A stretch of DNA of 64,000 nt from PALSA-612 sp963765295 (GCA_963765295.1 CAVXVO010000003.1:171121-235120), one strand, 5' to 3'. Positions 45,701-53,133 are shown, counted from the stretch's first letter. Numbers and translations are program-made. Notes: a model not told the origin generated them from the sequence alone.

Positions 45701-45779
45701 CGCCGGCTGGATCAAGCAGGAGACGCTGGCGGTCGAGCTCCGCGTCGACGGTGGCGCGCTGCAGATCGAGAAAGTCTGA
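42732..45779 (+). CDS. ileS: Isoleucyl-tRNA synthetase, divergent class I signature motifs
   Basis: 1015 residues with overall IleRS order: catalytic core, CP1 editing insert (FLVVWTTTPWTLPANVAAAV), Zn-type CWRC/CRC pairs (HCWRCDTPLIFRLSDDWFI), anticodon helix bundle, and a C-terminal IleRS2/DUF5915-like extension (ALSTELDDELRLEKRVRDLI). The HIGH motif position reads GVHT (residues 56-59, in NRSSLGVHTAWGRTLKD), and the KMSKS position reads MHASWGN (608-614), lacking the motif lysine. I recall related actinobacterial ligases with MHKSWGN, which would make this one degenerate even within its own subtype. It is probably the only IleRS near here, and the gene is intact. Confidence 0.85.
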   Translation: MFTPLPDKPDHPGLELEILELWEREGTFEKLRQQTKDGPKWSFVDGPVTANRSSLGVHTAWGRTLKDVFQRYKALRGFHQRYQNGFDCQGLWIEVGVERSLGLNSKREIEEFGLEEFARRCREVVVGSAEALTRGSIRLGQWMDWGNDYFTFSDTNIEYIWKFLKIVHGRDWLYMGHRSTEWCPRCGTSLSQHELSQSGVYQDRADPSLFVRFPLLDTDGRFLVVWTTTPWTLPANVAAAVHPDEEYGRRPNGEWVAVKLFADEEFVERLPGRELVGLRYRGPFDDLQAASGVEHRVIAWEDVTMDQGTGIVHIAPGCGGEDFELSRVHDLPVLTPVDEAGRFYDDYGWLHGLSTGEAADQIIGRLGETGFLVESGLYTHAYPHCWRCDTPLIFRLSDDWFISVDKIRPKLLEENATVDWVPEYMGKRMDDWLRNMGDWNISRRRYYGLPLPFYPCSCGHLNVIGSKSELRERATEGYEQLEELRRPWIDRVPIRCEACGEPVARVPEVGDVWLDAGIVPFSTLGWENPEWIPEGYATGAAQGLTKADLPDHAYWEGWFPADWVSEMREQIRLWFYSQFFMSVALVGRSSYRRVLAYEKMLDEQGREMHASWGNTIPAEDAFSQMGADVMRWQYCAQPPDRNLLFGFGPAHEIKRRFLRFWNSVKFLVDSANAEGFRPEYGAAVQAEHPLDRWLQARTAQLVAEATAAYEDFLTHRVVDAFEAYVDDLSNWYIRRSRRRFYSYDEAAFGTLWWSMVQSLRVIAPLAPFLAEHLWRNLVPDGAPESVHLAGWPDAGGLDEAVLAEIAEVRRIAELGHQARGEAGLALRQPLRRMFVRGSSLAGAHTDELADELNVKEVLFDEGPVARVQLKPNLPVLGPRLGAKLRELKAALEAGDYEELGDGRVRVAGEELGPDDVIRGERLSVEGFVMAADDIVSVALSTELDDELRLEKRVRDLIRAINVMRKEAGLEITDRIVVTLDAADADLVSAHAGWIKQETLAVELRVDGGALQIEKV

Positions 45780-45823
45780 CCGCCGCCGGGCTCAAGGAGC
45801 TGTTCCAGCTCGACCCCGAGGTC

Positions 45824-46912
45824 GTGTTCCTCAACCACGGGTCGTTCGGCGCCTGCCCGCGGCCGGTGTTCGACGAGTACCAGCGCTGGCAACGCGAGCT
45901 CGAACGGCAGCCGGTCGAGTTCCTGGCCCGGCGGCTCGACGGGCTGATCGAGGACGCGAAGGCACGACTCGCCGAGGAGATCGGCGCGCGCCCCGACGAC
46001 CTCGTCCTCGTCACGAACGCGACCTCGGGGATGAACGTCGTCGCACGCTCGCTGCCGCTCGGGTCGGGCGACGAGGTGCTGCTGACGAACCATGAGTATG
46101 GCGCCGTCGACCTGACCTGGCAGCACGTGTGCGGCCGCACGGGTGCAACGCTCGTACGCGCAACGGTCGAGGCGGAGCCGGGCCTCGTGGACGCCCTCTG
46201 GCGCGCGGTCACGCCGCGCACGCGCGTGATCTCGGTCAGCCACCTCACCTCGGCGACGGCGATCGTCTTCCCGGTCGAGGAGATCTGCCGCCGCGCCCGC
46301 GAGCAGGGGATCCTCGTCGCCGTCGACGGTGCCCACGCGCCGGGACAGCTCGACCTCGACGTCGGGGCGGTCGGCGCCGACTTCTACGCCGGCAACTGCC
46401 ACAAGTGGCTCTGCGCGCCGAAAGGTGCCGGCTTTCTCCACGTCCGGCCGGAGCACCAGGAGGCGATGGTGCCGCCGGTCGTCAGCTGGGGCTCGAAGCC
46501 CGGCGCGAGCTTCGCCGAGCGGTTCCGCTGGCCGGGCACCTACGACCCGGCGGCGTTCCTCGCCGTCCCGGCGGCGATCGACTTCCTCGCCGAGCACGAC
46601 TGGGACGACGTGCGGCGCCGCTGCCACGGCCTCGCCGAGCTCGGGCGCCTGCGGCTCGCGGACCTGACCGGTATCGAGCCGATCGCACCGGACGAGAGCT
46701 GGCTCGGGCAGATGGTGACCGCGGAGCTCCCCGAGCTCGACCACGAGGCGCTGAAGCGGCGCCTCTACGCCGAGCACCGCATCGAGATCCCCCTGCAGCG
46801 CTTCGACGGCCGCCCGGTCATCCGCGCATCGTTCCAGGGCTACAACGACGAGTCCGATCTCGATGTGCTGCTCGCTGCGTTGGGGACGGAGCTTCAGCGC
46901 TCGACGGCGTAG
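45824..46912 (+). CDS. Class V aminotransferase-fold PLP enzyme (isopenicillin N epimerase/cysteine desulfurase-like)
   Basis: 362 residues from GTG 45824; a CTG at 45776 would add LTAAGLKELFQLDPEV and is plausible because relatives begin a little before FLNHGSFGACPRPV. The PLP-binding lysine is in AGNCHKWLCAPKGAGFL. Other marks: LVTNATSGMNVVARSL, VSHLTSATAIVFPVEEI, VDGAHAPGQLDLDV. It lies 45 nt or less from ileS, so it is likely cotranscribed. The true substrate (epimerisation, desulfuration or C-S lyase chemistry) is unknown. Confidence 0.85.
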   Translation: MFLNHGSFGACPRPVFDEYQRWQRELERQPVEFLARRLDGLIEDAKARLAEEIGARPDDLVLVTNATSGMNVVARSLPLGSGDEVLLTNHEYGAVDLTWQHVCGRTGATLVRATVEAEPGLVDALWRAVTPRTRVISVSHLTSATAIVFPVEEICRRAREQGILVAVDGAHAPGQLDLDVGAVGADFYAGNCHKWLCAPKGAGFLHVRPEHQEAMVPPVVSWGSKPGASFAERFRWPGTYDPAAFLAVPAAIDFLAEHDWDDVRRRCHGLAELGRLRLADLTGIEPIAPDESWLGQMVTAELPELDHEALKRRLYAEHRIEIPLQRFDGRPVIRASFQGYNDESDLDVLLAALGTELQRSTA

Positions 46913-46973
46913 AGCTCGACCGTGCTCGAGGACGAGCAACACGCCGGCCGACGCCGCTAGCCGATTCCGTGGC

Positions 46974-46979
46974 TAGGCT
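46974..46979 (+). promoter_or_regulatory. -10 element (TAGGCT) of leaderless DUF1003 gene
   Basis: TAGGCT, six bases, then GTG 46986. It lies inside the inverted repeat CTAGCC-N8-GGCTAG (46967-46988 region), which could also act as an operator. Confidence 0.5.
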
Positions 46980-46985
46980 CGCGAC

Positions 46986-47527
46986 GTGGTCGAGCAGCTG
47001 AAGTCGGCGCCCGAACGGCTGCTCCAGGCGCCCGAGCATGCGCTCCGCTACCTCGTTCCGCGCACGGAGCTCCGTGTCGGTGTTCGGCGACGACTGGTTC
47101 GGCCAGTTCGCGGAGCGTCTGGCGCGTCTCTTCGGTACGCCGAAGTACATCTTCGGCCAGACCGTCGTCGTCATCTTCTGGATCATCTTCAACGCGTACG
47201 CGATCCTCGTCCACTTCGACCCGTACCCGTTCATCCTGCTCAACCTCGCCTTCTCGACCCAGGCCGCCTACGCGGCGCCGCTGATCCTGCTCGCGCAGAC
47301 CAGACAGGCCGAACGCGACAAGGTGCTCGCCGAGGCCGACGCGGAGCACCGCGAGGCGCTCGCCCAGGAGGGCTTCGAGCGCCAGGAGACCGCCGCGACG
47401 CAGACCGAGGCGCTGCCGTCAGCTGCTCGAGCAGAACACGATCGCTGACGCAGGAGACGAAGAAGCTCGCCGAGCGAATCGACACGCTGACGGCGCAGCT
47501 CCACGAGCACGTCTGCGAAGCGGCTAG
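46986..47527 (+). CDS. DUF1003 membrane protein, multiple frameshifts
   Basis: Reconstructed from three frames. It starts VVEQLKSAPERLLQAPEHAL at GTG 46986; near 47070 the reading shifts to SVFGDDWFGQFAERLARLFG, followed by two membrane helices (QTVVVIFWIIFNAYAILVHF and PYPFILLNLAFSTQAAYAAP) and LILLAQTRQAERDKVLAEAD. This helix pair with the LxQxRQxERD motif is the DUF1003 signature. The tail shifts again around 47420 to LLEQNT and then LTQETKKLAERIDTLTAQLH, a coiled-coil C-terminus. The end is placed at about 47527. The function is unknown (CorA-like transport has been suggested for relatives). Confidence 0.68.
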
Positions 47528-48420
47528 CCGGCCGCTTCGACCCTCGTCAGGAAGTCGTCCAGCACCTCGAGGTAGCGCTCCGGCTCCTCGACGAACTGCA
47601 TGTGCGAGCCGTTCTCGAACACGACCCATTCCGAGCCCGGGATGCCGCGGTGGACGATCTCGGCCTGCTTCGGCGTGCACTCGTCGTGGCGGCCGGAGGT
47701 GACGAGCGTCGGCACGTCGATCTCGCCGAGCCGGCCCGTGATGTCCCAGTCCTTGAACGTCCCGGTGATCACGAACTCGTTCGGTCCCTGCATGTGCAGG
47801 TAGACGTCCGGGTTCTCCTCCAGCTTCGCGAAGGTGCGGACGACGCCGTCCGGCCACGGGTCGAGGCGGCACGACGTGGCGCTTGTAGAACTCCATCGAT
47901 CGCCGCCTCGTACTCGGGTGAGTCGGTCGTGCCGGCCGCCTCCTGCTCGTCGAGCGATCCGCTGCACGTCCGCCGGGCAGCTCCGAACGGAGCCGCTGCG
48001 TCTCCTCGGCCCAGAGCGGGATGCTCGCCGGCGAGGAGCTGATGCACGAGGCTCGCCAGACCGCTCGGCTTCGTCAGGGCGTACTCCATCGCGAGCATGC
48101 CGCCCCAGGACGAGCCGAAGAGGTGCGTTCGCTCGAGGCCGAGCGCCTCGCGGACGACGCCGACCTCGTCGACGAACGTCTCGACGTTCCAGAGCGACTC
48201 GTCGCTTCGGCTCGAGTTTCCGCACCCGAGCTGGTCGTAGAAGATCGCGCGACGGCCCGTCCGGGCGACGGCTTCCAGCGACTCGAGGTAGTCGTGCGGC
48301 GCGCCGGGGCCGCCGTGGAGGAGCAGCAAGCGGGAGCTTGCCGGGCTCCTCGCCGTCGCCGACGATGCGGTACCAGGTCTCGAGGCCGCGGAACGGGATC
48401 GTGCCTTCGGTCGCGCTCAC
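47524..48420 (-). CDS. Proline iminopeptidase-like alpha/beta hydrolase (S33), several frameshifts
   Basis: Start GTG 48420 (VSATEGTIPFRGLETWYRIV). Motifs in order: oxyanion LLLHGGPGAPHDYLESLE, AIFYDQLGCGNSS, nucleophile elbow LFGSSWGGMLAMEYAL, catalytic Asp in VPTLVTSGRHDECTP and catalytic His in VVFENGSHMQFVEEPERYL. HGGPG and the D-Q-x-G-x-G-x-S loop identify S33 peptidases. The frame breaks near 48335, about 48045, 47965 and 47890; each can be bridged by one base. Removal of N-terminal proline, or another small-peptide hydrolase role, is likely. Confidence 0.78.
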   Translation of the reverse strand: MSATEGTIPFRGLETWYRIVGDGEEPGKLPLAAPPRRPRRAARLPRVAGSRRPDGPSRDLLRPARVRKLEPKRRVALERRDVRRRGRRRPRGARPRANAPLRLVLGRHARDGVRPDEAERSGEPRASAPRRRASRSGPRRRSGSVRSCPADVQRIARRAGGGRHDRLTRVRGGDRWSSTSATSCRLDPWPDGVVRTFAKLEENPDVYLHMQGPNEFVITGTFKDWDITGRLGEIDVPTLVTSGRHDECTPKQAEIVHRGIPGSEWVVFENGSHMQFVEEPERYLEVLDDFLTRVEAAG

Positions 48421-48474
48421 GGGAGGTGTTCTAGCGCATCGGGATGCAGTACGCTCAGGGCGAAGGAGGGGAAG

Positions 48475-48825
48475 ATGCCGCTGACCGCGTGTGGGCAGTG
48501 TGGAGGGTCGCTCGAGGAGGCGTTCCGCTTCTGCCCCTGGTGCGCGGCTCCGCTGCGCAGCAAGCTGGTCGAGTTCTTCGGTGCGCACCCGCTCGTCGAG
48601 TCGGATGCGGGCCGCGCGCTTCGCGTGTCGCGCTACCTCGGCCCGGCGGCGGAGGAGCGGCATGTCCGCTTCAGCGTCTGGAACGAGGAAGGCACGGCCG
48701 AGGCGGCCGTCTCGCTCGACGAAGCCGAGGCTCTCCGGCTCGCCCGTTTCGTCGCGGGCACCACGTCGCCTCGCGAGGCACGACCGACACTGGTCGACAA
48801 GCTGCTCGCCGTCACGCGGCGCTGA
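48475..48825 (+). CDS. Small zinc-ribbon protein
   Basis: 116 residues. An N-terminal ribbon with two C-x-x-C pairs (ACGQCGG and FCPWCAA) is followed by a compact beta-rich domain (RHVRFSVWNEEGTAEAAVSL, DEAEALRLARFVAGT). ATG 48475 sits behind GAAGGAGGGG. It is divergent from the S33 hydrolase. It has no recognised family; zinc ribbons of this size often bind nucleic acid or other proteins. Confidence 0.6.
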   Translation: MPLTACGQCGGSLEEAFRFCPWCAAPLRSKLVEFFGAHPLVESDAGRALRVSRYLGPAAEERHVRFSVWNEEGTAEAAVSLDEAEALRLARFVAGTTSPREARPTLVDKLLAVTRR

Positions 48826-48837
48826 GCCGGACGCCTG

Positions 48838-49785
48838 CTAGGCGGCGGAGTTCGCGGCCCGCCGGATCTCGACCGGCAGGCGGAAGAAGACCTCCTCGAC
48901 GATCGAGCCGATCGGGCGGATATCGGTCACGCCGCGCGCGCGGAACCAGTCGCAGACGCGGCCGACGAGCCGTTCGGGCGCGGACGCGCCGGCCGTGACG
49001 CCGACCGTCTCGCGGCCGTCCAACCAGCGCTCGTCGATCTCCGTCTCGTCGTCGATCAGGTGCGACTCGACGCCGGCCGCGCGCGCAACTTCGACGAGCC
49101 GCTTCGAGTTCGAGCTGTTCTGCGACCCGATCACGAGCAGCAGGTCGACCTCGGCGGCGAGCTCCTTGACGGCGGCCTGCCGGTTCGTCGTGGCGTAGCA
49201 GATGTCCTCGCGCCGCGGCGCGCGCACGGCCGGGAAGCGCCGCTTGAGGACGGCGACGATCTCGGCCGTCTCGTCGACGGAGAGCGTCGTCTGGGTCACG
49301 TACGCGATTCGCTCCGGGTCGGGCACGGCAAGCCTCTCGGCCTCGGCCACGCTGCCGACGATGCGAACCGCGTCCGGTGCCTCGCCGTGCGTGCCGACGA
49401 CCTCCTCGTGCCCGTCGTGCCCGATCAGCACCACGGTGTAACCCTCTGCTGCGTAGCGGCGCGTCTCTGCGTGCACCTTCGTGACGAGCGGGCACGTGGC
49501 GTCGATCGTCTCCAGACCTCGCGCGCTCGCAGCCCTCAGCACCGCGGGAGCCACGCCGTGGGCGGAGAGGACGAGCATCGCGCCCTCGGGGACGCTCTCC
49601 TCGCTCTCGACGAAAACCGCGCCACGCCGTTCGAGGTCGCGCACCACGTGCACGTTGTGGACGATCTGCTTGCGGACGTAGACAGGCGGGCCGTATAGCT
49701 CGAGGGCCTGCTCGACGGTTTCGATCGCTCGCTCGACGCCTGCGCAGAATCCGCGTGGCGCGGCGAGCAGTACGCGCTTCACCAC
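48838..49785 (-). CDS. ispH: 4-hydroxy-3-methylbut-2-enyl diphosphate reductase (IspH/LytB)
   Basis: This is the last MEP-pathway step, making IPP and DMAPP with a [4Fe-4S] cluster. Cluster cysteines are present in LLAAPRGFCAGVERAIE, ETIDATCPLVTKVH and REDICYATTNRQ. Other marks: KQIVHNVHVVRDLERRG, LSAHGVAP, and VIGSQNSSNSKRLVEVA. The GTG at 49785 is preferred: it is followed by a second in-frame GTG and lies eight bases after TACCAT (49799-49794), which predicts a leaderless mRNA. The C-terminus (RLPVEIRRA) is complete. Confidence 0.94.
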   Translation of the reverse strand: MVKRVLLAAPRGFCAGVERAIETVEQALELYGPPVYVRKQIVHNVHVVRDLERRGAVFVESEESVPEGAMLVLSAHGVAPAVLRAASARGLETIDATCPLVTKVHAETRRYAAEGYTVVLIGHDGHEEVVGTHGEAPDAVRIVGSVAEAERLAVPDPERIAYVTQTTLSVDETAEIVAVLKRRFPAVRAPRREDICYATTNRQAAVKELAAEVDLLLVIGSQNSSNSKRLVEVARAAGVESHLIDDETEIDERWLDGRETVGVTAGASAPERLVGRVCDWFRARGVTDIRPIGSIVEEVFFRLPVEIRRAANSAA

Positions 49786-49843
49786 GGATGACCATGGTAC
49801 CCGGGACGTTGCGGGACACGCGGCAGTTCTTCCGGGACCAAGA

Positions 49844-49884
49844 GAAAGCCCGCCACCTGGGGGGTCGAGTGCGGCGGGCCTTCT
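49844..49884 (-). terminator. Hairpin terminator for the DMT exporter gene
   Basis: GCCCGCC (about 49847) and GGCGGGC (about 49873) form a perfect 7-bp GC stem around an 18-nt loop. On the minus strand this follows the exporter stop (49976) by about 95 nt. No strong T run is seen, so it could also act as a structural or insulating element upstream of ispH. Confidence 0.4.
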
Positions 49885-49975
49885 CCGACTGCTCACCGCG
49901 GCATAAGCCAGCACCGCGGTTCGCATCGCCCAGTAGTGCGGAACCTAACGTGTTTGTTTGAACTTGTAAAGACCC

Positions 49976-50929
49976 CTACCGCGCGGTCTGTGCGACGCCG
50001 ATCGCGAGCAGCACGAGAACGCCTCCCATCAGCTGCGCCGGGGCCAGCGTCTCGCCGAGCCAGGCGTAGGCGACGAGGGCCGCGACGACCGGCTCGAGCA
50101 TGCCGCAGATCGCGACGCGGGTCGCCGGCAGGTGCTCCAGCGAGCCGACGACGAGGATGAACGGCACGACGGTCCCGAGCACGACGATCCACGCGACGAG
50201 CGCCCACTCCGGCAGCCGCGTCCCGGCCAGGTTGCCGTGCAGCGACACCTCCGTCGTGAGGGCGTGCCAGGGCAAGCTCCACCAGGGTTGGACGACCGTC
50301 CAGAGGAGCGTCGCGAACAGGAAGCCGAAGCAGAGCAGCGACACCGGGTCGCGCCGGCCGACGGCGTGCTCCGCGTAGAGGACGTACAGCGTGTACGCGC
50401 CGGCGCCGGCGAGCGCGAAGGCGACGCCGAGCCCGTCGAGCGAGAAGCTGTCCCACAGGCGGACGACGAGGACGAGGCCGACGATCGAGAGCGCGAGCGC
50501 CGCCCAGAACAGCGGCCGTACCTGCTTCTTGCCGACGAAGTGCGCCCAGAGCGCGACGAGCAGTGGCCCCAGGAAGATCAGGACGAGCGCAACGCCGATC
50601 TTGAGCCGGCGGATCGCGAGCAGGTACAGGAGTTGCGTGAGCACGACGGCACACGCGCCGAAGACGGCCAGGTAGCCGATCTCGCGCCGGCTCGTCCGCA
50701 ACCGGTCCGGGCGGGTCACGGCGACGACGACCGCGAAGATCGCGAGCGAGAGCATGCAGCGGAGCTCGGCGAGTCGGTACGCGGAGAGCTCGGTGTCGAG
50801 TGCGACCTTGACGACGGCGCCGTTGACTCCGAAGAGCGCCGCCGCCGCGAGCGCCATCACGTATCCGAGCGCGGGCTGGGGCTCACGCCGGAGCGGCTTC
50901 GCCCCGGGGATCGGGATCACGTCGGTCAA
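49976..50929 (-). CDS. EamA/DMT-family exporter
   Basis: 317 residues with ten hydrophobic segments in two EamA repeats: LGYVMALAAAALFGVNGAVV and GVAFALAGAGAYTLYVLYAE begin the halves, with TRVAICGMLEPVVAALVAYA before the end. These transporters export amino acids or metabolites. TTG 50929 and an in-frame GTG nine bases on are both possible starts; TAGGTT nine bases upstream of the TTG (50944-50939) suggests a leaderless transcript. It is divergent from tRNA-Pro. Confidence 0.85.
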   Translation of the reverse strand: MTDVIPIPGAKPLRREPQPALGYVMALAAAALFGVNGAVVKVALDTELSAYRLAELRCMLSLAIFAVVVAVTRPDRLRTSRREIGYLAVFGACAVVLTQLLYLLAIRRLKIGVALVLIFLGPLLVALWAHFVGKKQVRPLFWAALALSIVGLVLVVRLWDSFSLDGLGVAFALAGAGAYTLYVLYAEHAVGRRDPVSLLCFGFLFATLLWTVVQPWWSLPWHALTTEVSLHGNLAGTRLPEWALVAWIVVLGTVVPFILVVGSLEHLPATRVAICGMLEPVVAALVAYAWLGETLAPAQLMGGVLVLLAIGVAQTAR

Positions 50930-50974
50930 GGGCCGCCGAACCTACAGCACGTGCCCGCCGTACACTCTGTCGAA

Positions 50975-51048
50975 CGGGACGTAGCGCAGCCTGGTAGCGC
51001 ATCCGCTTTGGGAGCGGAAGGTCGCCAGTTCGAATCTGGCCGTCCCGA
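50975..51048 (+). tRNA. tRNA-Pro (anticodon TGG)
   Basis: A cloverleaf of 74 nt. Acceptor arms CGGGACG/CGTCCCG pair fully, the anticodon arm TCCGC-loop TTTGGGA-GCGGA gives TGG (codon CCA), and the T arm is GCCAG-TTCGAAT-CTGGC. The discriminator is A and no CCA is encoded. TACACT at 50961-50966 is a possible -10. Confidence 0.95.
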
Positions 51049-51051
51049 TCG

Positions 51052-51078
51052 CACGGGGGAACCCAGGGTTCCCCCGTG
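51052..51078 (+). terminator. Strong hairpin after tRNA-Pro
   Basis: A perfect 12-bp stem (CACGGGGGAACC with GGTTCCCCCGTG) closes a 3-nt loop four bases after the tRNA. A pyrimidine-rich tail (CCCCCTCCTTCT) follows. It probably terminates the tRNA transcript. Confidence 0.65.
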
Positions 51079-51171
51079 GGCCCCCTCCTTCTGCGCGGCG
51101 CGTGTCCGGCCGCCTGAGCTACGCCCGGGCAGAGCCCGGGCTCCGCCGCGAGTGCTTTCGGATGGCGTTGG

Positions 51172-51177
51172 TAGCGT
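51172..51177 (+). promoter_or_regulatory. -10 element (TAGCGT) of leaderless M15 peptidase gene
   Basis: TAGCGT, six bases, then GTG 51184. No ribosome site is visible. Confidence 0.5.
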
Positions 51178-51183
51178 GGGATC

Positions 51184-51834
51184 GTGGTCAGACCTGTCGC
51201 TCTGCTCGCCGTCGCCGCGTCGGTTCTCCTCGTCGCGACGGCAAACGGCTCGACCGGCGCGTTCCGCGGGACTGTGGCGACGCTCTCTCCTTCCATGCGG
51301 GCGACGATGACCGGGCGCTCGTGGCACAGCGGCTGCCCCGTGTCGCTCTCGCAGTTGCGGCTCGTCACGGTCGGCTACCGGGGCTTCGACGGCCGCGCGC
51401 ACACGGGAGGGATCGTCGTCAACGCGGACGTCGCACGCGCCGTCGTCACCGTCTTCCACCGGCTGTACGACGCGCGCTTTCCGATCCGGCGCATGGAGCC
51501 CGTCGACGCCTACGGCGGCAGCGACTTCCGCTCGATCGAGGCCGACAACACGTCGTCCTTCAACTGCCGCGCGGCGACCGGGTCGACGCACTGGTCGGAG
51601 CACGCCTACGGACACGCGATCGACATCGACCCGATCGAGAACCCTTACGTCGACAGCGGGCAGACGTCCCACGCGGCGAGCCGGCCGTACCTCGACCGTT
51701 CGCGTCACCGGGCCGGCATGGCCTACCCCGGCGGCACGCTCGTAGACGCGTTCGCCTCGGTCGGCTGGGGCTGGGGCGGGAGCTGGTCCGGGAGCATCCA
51801 CGACTACCAGCACTTCTCGGTGAGCGGACGCTAG
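51184..51834 (+). CDS. Secreted M15-type D,D-carboxypeptidase-like metallopeptidase
   Basis: 216 residues with signal peptide MVRPVALLAVAASVLLVATA. The zinc site of the VanY/M15 group is visible as SEHAYGHAIDIDPIENPY (H-x6-D) with the third ligand His in IHDYQHFSVSGR. The segment PVDAYGGSDFRSIEADNTSS and FNCR is characteristic of the M15 D-Ala-D-Ala carboxypeptidase-like (DUF882-related) proteins. It probably trims peptidoglycan stem peptides. The GTG start is set by the -10 at 51172. Confidence 0.83.
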   Translation: MVRPVALLAVAASVLLVATANGSTGAFRGTVATLSPSMRATMTGRSWHSGCPVSLSQLRLVTVGYRGFDGRAHTGGIVVNADVARAVVTVFHRLYDARFPIRRMEPVDAYGGSDFRSIEADNTSSFNCRAATGSTHWSEHAYGHAIDIDPIENPYVDSGQTSHAASRPYLDRSRHRAGMAYPGGTLVDAFASVGWGWGGSWSGSIHDYQHFSVSGR

Positions 51835-51837
51835 ATT
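51832..51837 (+). promoter_or_regulatory. -10 element (TAGATT) of leaderless dapA-like gene
   Basis: TAGATT includes the TAG stop of the M15 gene; six bases later comes ATG 51844. A second promoter inside a two-gene run, giving an independent leaderless message. Confidence 0.5.
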
Positions 51838-51843
51838 GCGCCG

Positions 51844-52714
51844 ATGATCTCCGGTGCGCTCGCCGCGGCCGCGACGCCGCTCAGAGACGGCGGCGCCGCG
51901 CTCGACGAGGACGGCTTCGGGCCGCTCGTCTCTTTCCTCGCCGGCGCGGGGCTCGACGGGCTGCTCGCGCTCGGCACGACGGGCGAGGGGATCCTGCTCT
52001 CGGTCGCCGAGCGCAAGCGCGTCACCGAGTGCTTCCTCGAGGCGGCGGGCGGGAGGCTCCGCGTCGCCGCGCACTGTGGTGCGCAGACGACGGCCGACAC
52101 GGTCGCGCTTGCAGCACATGCGGCCGAGTCGGGGGTGGACGCCGTCGCCGTCATCGCCCCGCCGTACTTCCCGCTCGACGACCAGGCGTTGCTCGGCCAC
52201 CTCACGGCCGCCGCGAAGGCGTGTGCGCCCGTGCCCTTCTACGTCTACGAGTTCGAGCGGGCGAGCGGCTACGCAGTGCCGCCGCACCTGATCGAGGAGC
52301 TGCGCGAGCTCGGCGCCCAACCTGGCGGGCATGAAGGTCTCGGACGCGCCGTGGGAGCGGTTCCAGCCGTATCTGATCGAGGGGCTCGACGTCTTCGTCG
52401 GGCCCGAGGTGCTGATCCACCAGGGCATGGCCGCCGGCGCCGTGGGCGCGGTGTCCGCGCTCGCGACGGCGTTCCCCGAGCTCGTGCTCGAGGCCGTCCG
52501 CTCGCGGAGCGTCGAGGCCTCACGCCGGGTCGGCGAGCTGCGAGCGGCGATCGAGGCGTTCCCGCGGCACGCCGCCCTCAAGCACGTCCTGCGGACGCGA
52601 GGAGTGGCGATCAACGAGGACGTGCGCCGGCCGCTCCGCGGGCTGACTGCTGACGAACGTGCGCGGCTCGACGAGCTGCTGCCGGCGTGGGTCGAAGCAC
52701 CGGCTGTTCTCTAG
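51844..52714 (+). CDS. DapA/N-acetylneuraminate lyase-family aldolase, one frameshift
   Basis: About 289 residues after repair. The family motif is LLALGTTGEGILLSVAERKR, the Tyr is in VPFYVYEFERASGYAVP, and the Schiff-base lysine follows in GMKVSDAPWERF. One base near 52315 separates HLIEELRELG from NLAGMKVSDAPW. FVGPEVLIHQGMAAGAVGAV and the C-terminal helices are normal. Whether it is the biosynthetic dihydrodipicolinate synthase or a 2-keto-sugar-acid aldolase cannot be decided from sequence. The YVYEF spacing differs from the DapA YNVPxRT motif, favouring an aldolase of other specificity. Confidence 0.8.
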
Positions 52715-52727
52715 TCGGACAACACTC

Positions 52728-52859
52728 GGACCAAAGAATTCGCCGAGCCGGTTTCGCTTTCGTCCACCCTTCCCACCGACCTTCGGCTTCCGCCTAGTGC
52801 CGCCCGGATGGGCTTCGGTCTACTTGCGCTCCGTGCTCGGCGCAGGAGGGAGACTAGGG
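52728..52859 (+). repeat. 132-bp direct repeat, copy 1, start of a 189-nt hairpin-ended unit
   Basis: Begins GGACCAAAGAATTCGCCGAG and is identical over 132 bp to 52945-53076. Internally CGCCGAGC (52741-52748) can pair with GCTCGGCG (52835-52842), suggesting a folded RNA. A unit of 189 nt runs from here to a terminal hairpin ending at 52916. There is no coding potential consistent between copies. It lies between convergent genes (dapA-like and CtaG). Confidence 0.8.
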
Positions 52860-52895
52860 GGTGGGGGCCAGGGATGCAAGCCTCTGAAAATGAAA

Positions 52896-52916
52896 CTTCC
52901 CGCAATTTGCGGGAAG
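52896..52916 (+). other. Terminal hairpin of repeat unit 1
   Basis: A 21-nt perfect inverted repeat: CTTCCCGCA, loop ATT, TGCGGGAAG (9-bp stem). It ends unit 1 exactly 189 nt from the unit start. Confidence 0.75.
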
Positions 52917-52944
52917 CAGTTTCTTGTCAGAACTGGCAACATCT

Positions 52945-53076
52945 GGACCAAAGAATTCGCCGAGCCGGTTTCGCTTTCGTCCACCCTTCCCACCGACCTT
53001 CGGCTTCCGCCTAGTGCCGCCCGGATGGGCTTCGGTCTACTTGCGCTCCGTGCTCGGCGCAGGAGGGAGACTAGGG
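52945..53076 (+). repeat. 132-bp direct repeat, copy 2
   Basis: Identical to 52728-52859 at an offset of 217 bp. After it come a diverged 13-bp block, the shared octamer GATGCAAG (53090-53097; copy 1 at 52873-52880), a variable stretch and a different hairpin ending at 53133, again 189 nt from the unit start. The last hairpin abuts the CtaG stop codon. Confidence 0.8.
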
Positions 53077-53114
53077 TCTCGCCGCCCCCGATGCAAGGGT
53101 CCCCGGCAACGAAA

Positions 53115-53133
53115 GTTCGCGCATTTTGCGAAC
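53115..53133 (+). other. Terminal hairpin of repeat unit 2
   Basis: GTTCGC, loop GCATTTT, GCGAAC. Compared with unit 1, the outermost pair is swapped (C-G to G-C) and so is the fifth pair, which keeps the stem. It could end transcripts of the convergent CtaG gene or of the element itself. Confidence 0.7.

Noticed and set aside
51001..51368. Minus-strand reading frame across tRNA-Pro (RTGDLPLPKRMRYQAALRP)
   Set aside because: This is the well-known spurious peptide obtained by translating a tRNA gene antisense; the tRNA folds perfectly.
52728..53133. CRISPR array or integron attC sites for the tandem repeat
   Set aside because: Only two units, repeats of 132 bp with no regular spacers, no cas or integron integrase gene nearby, and no attC core sites seen.
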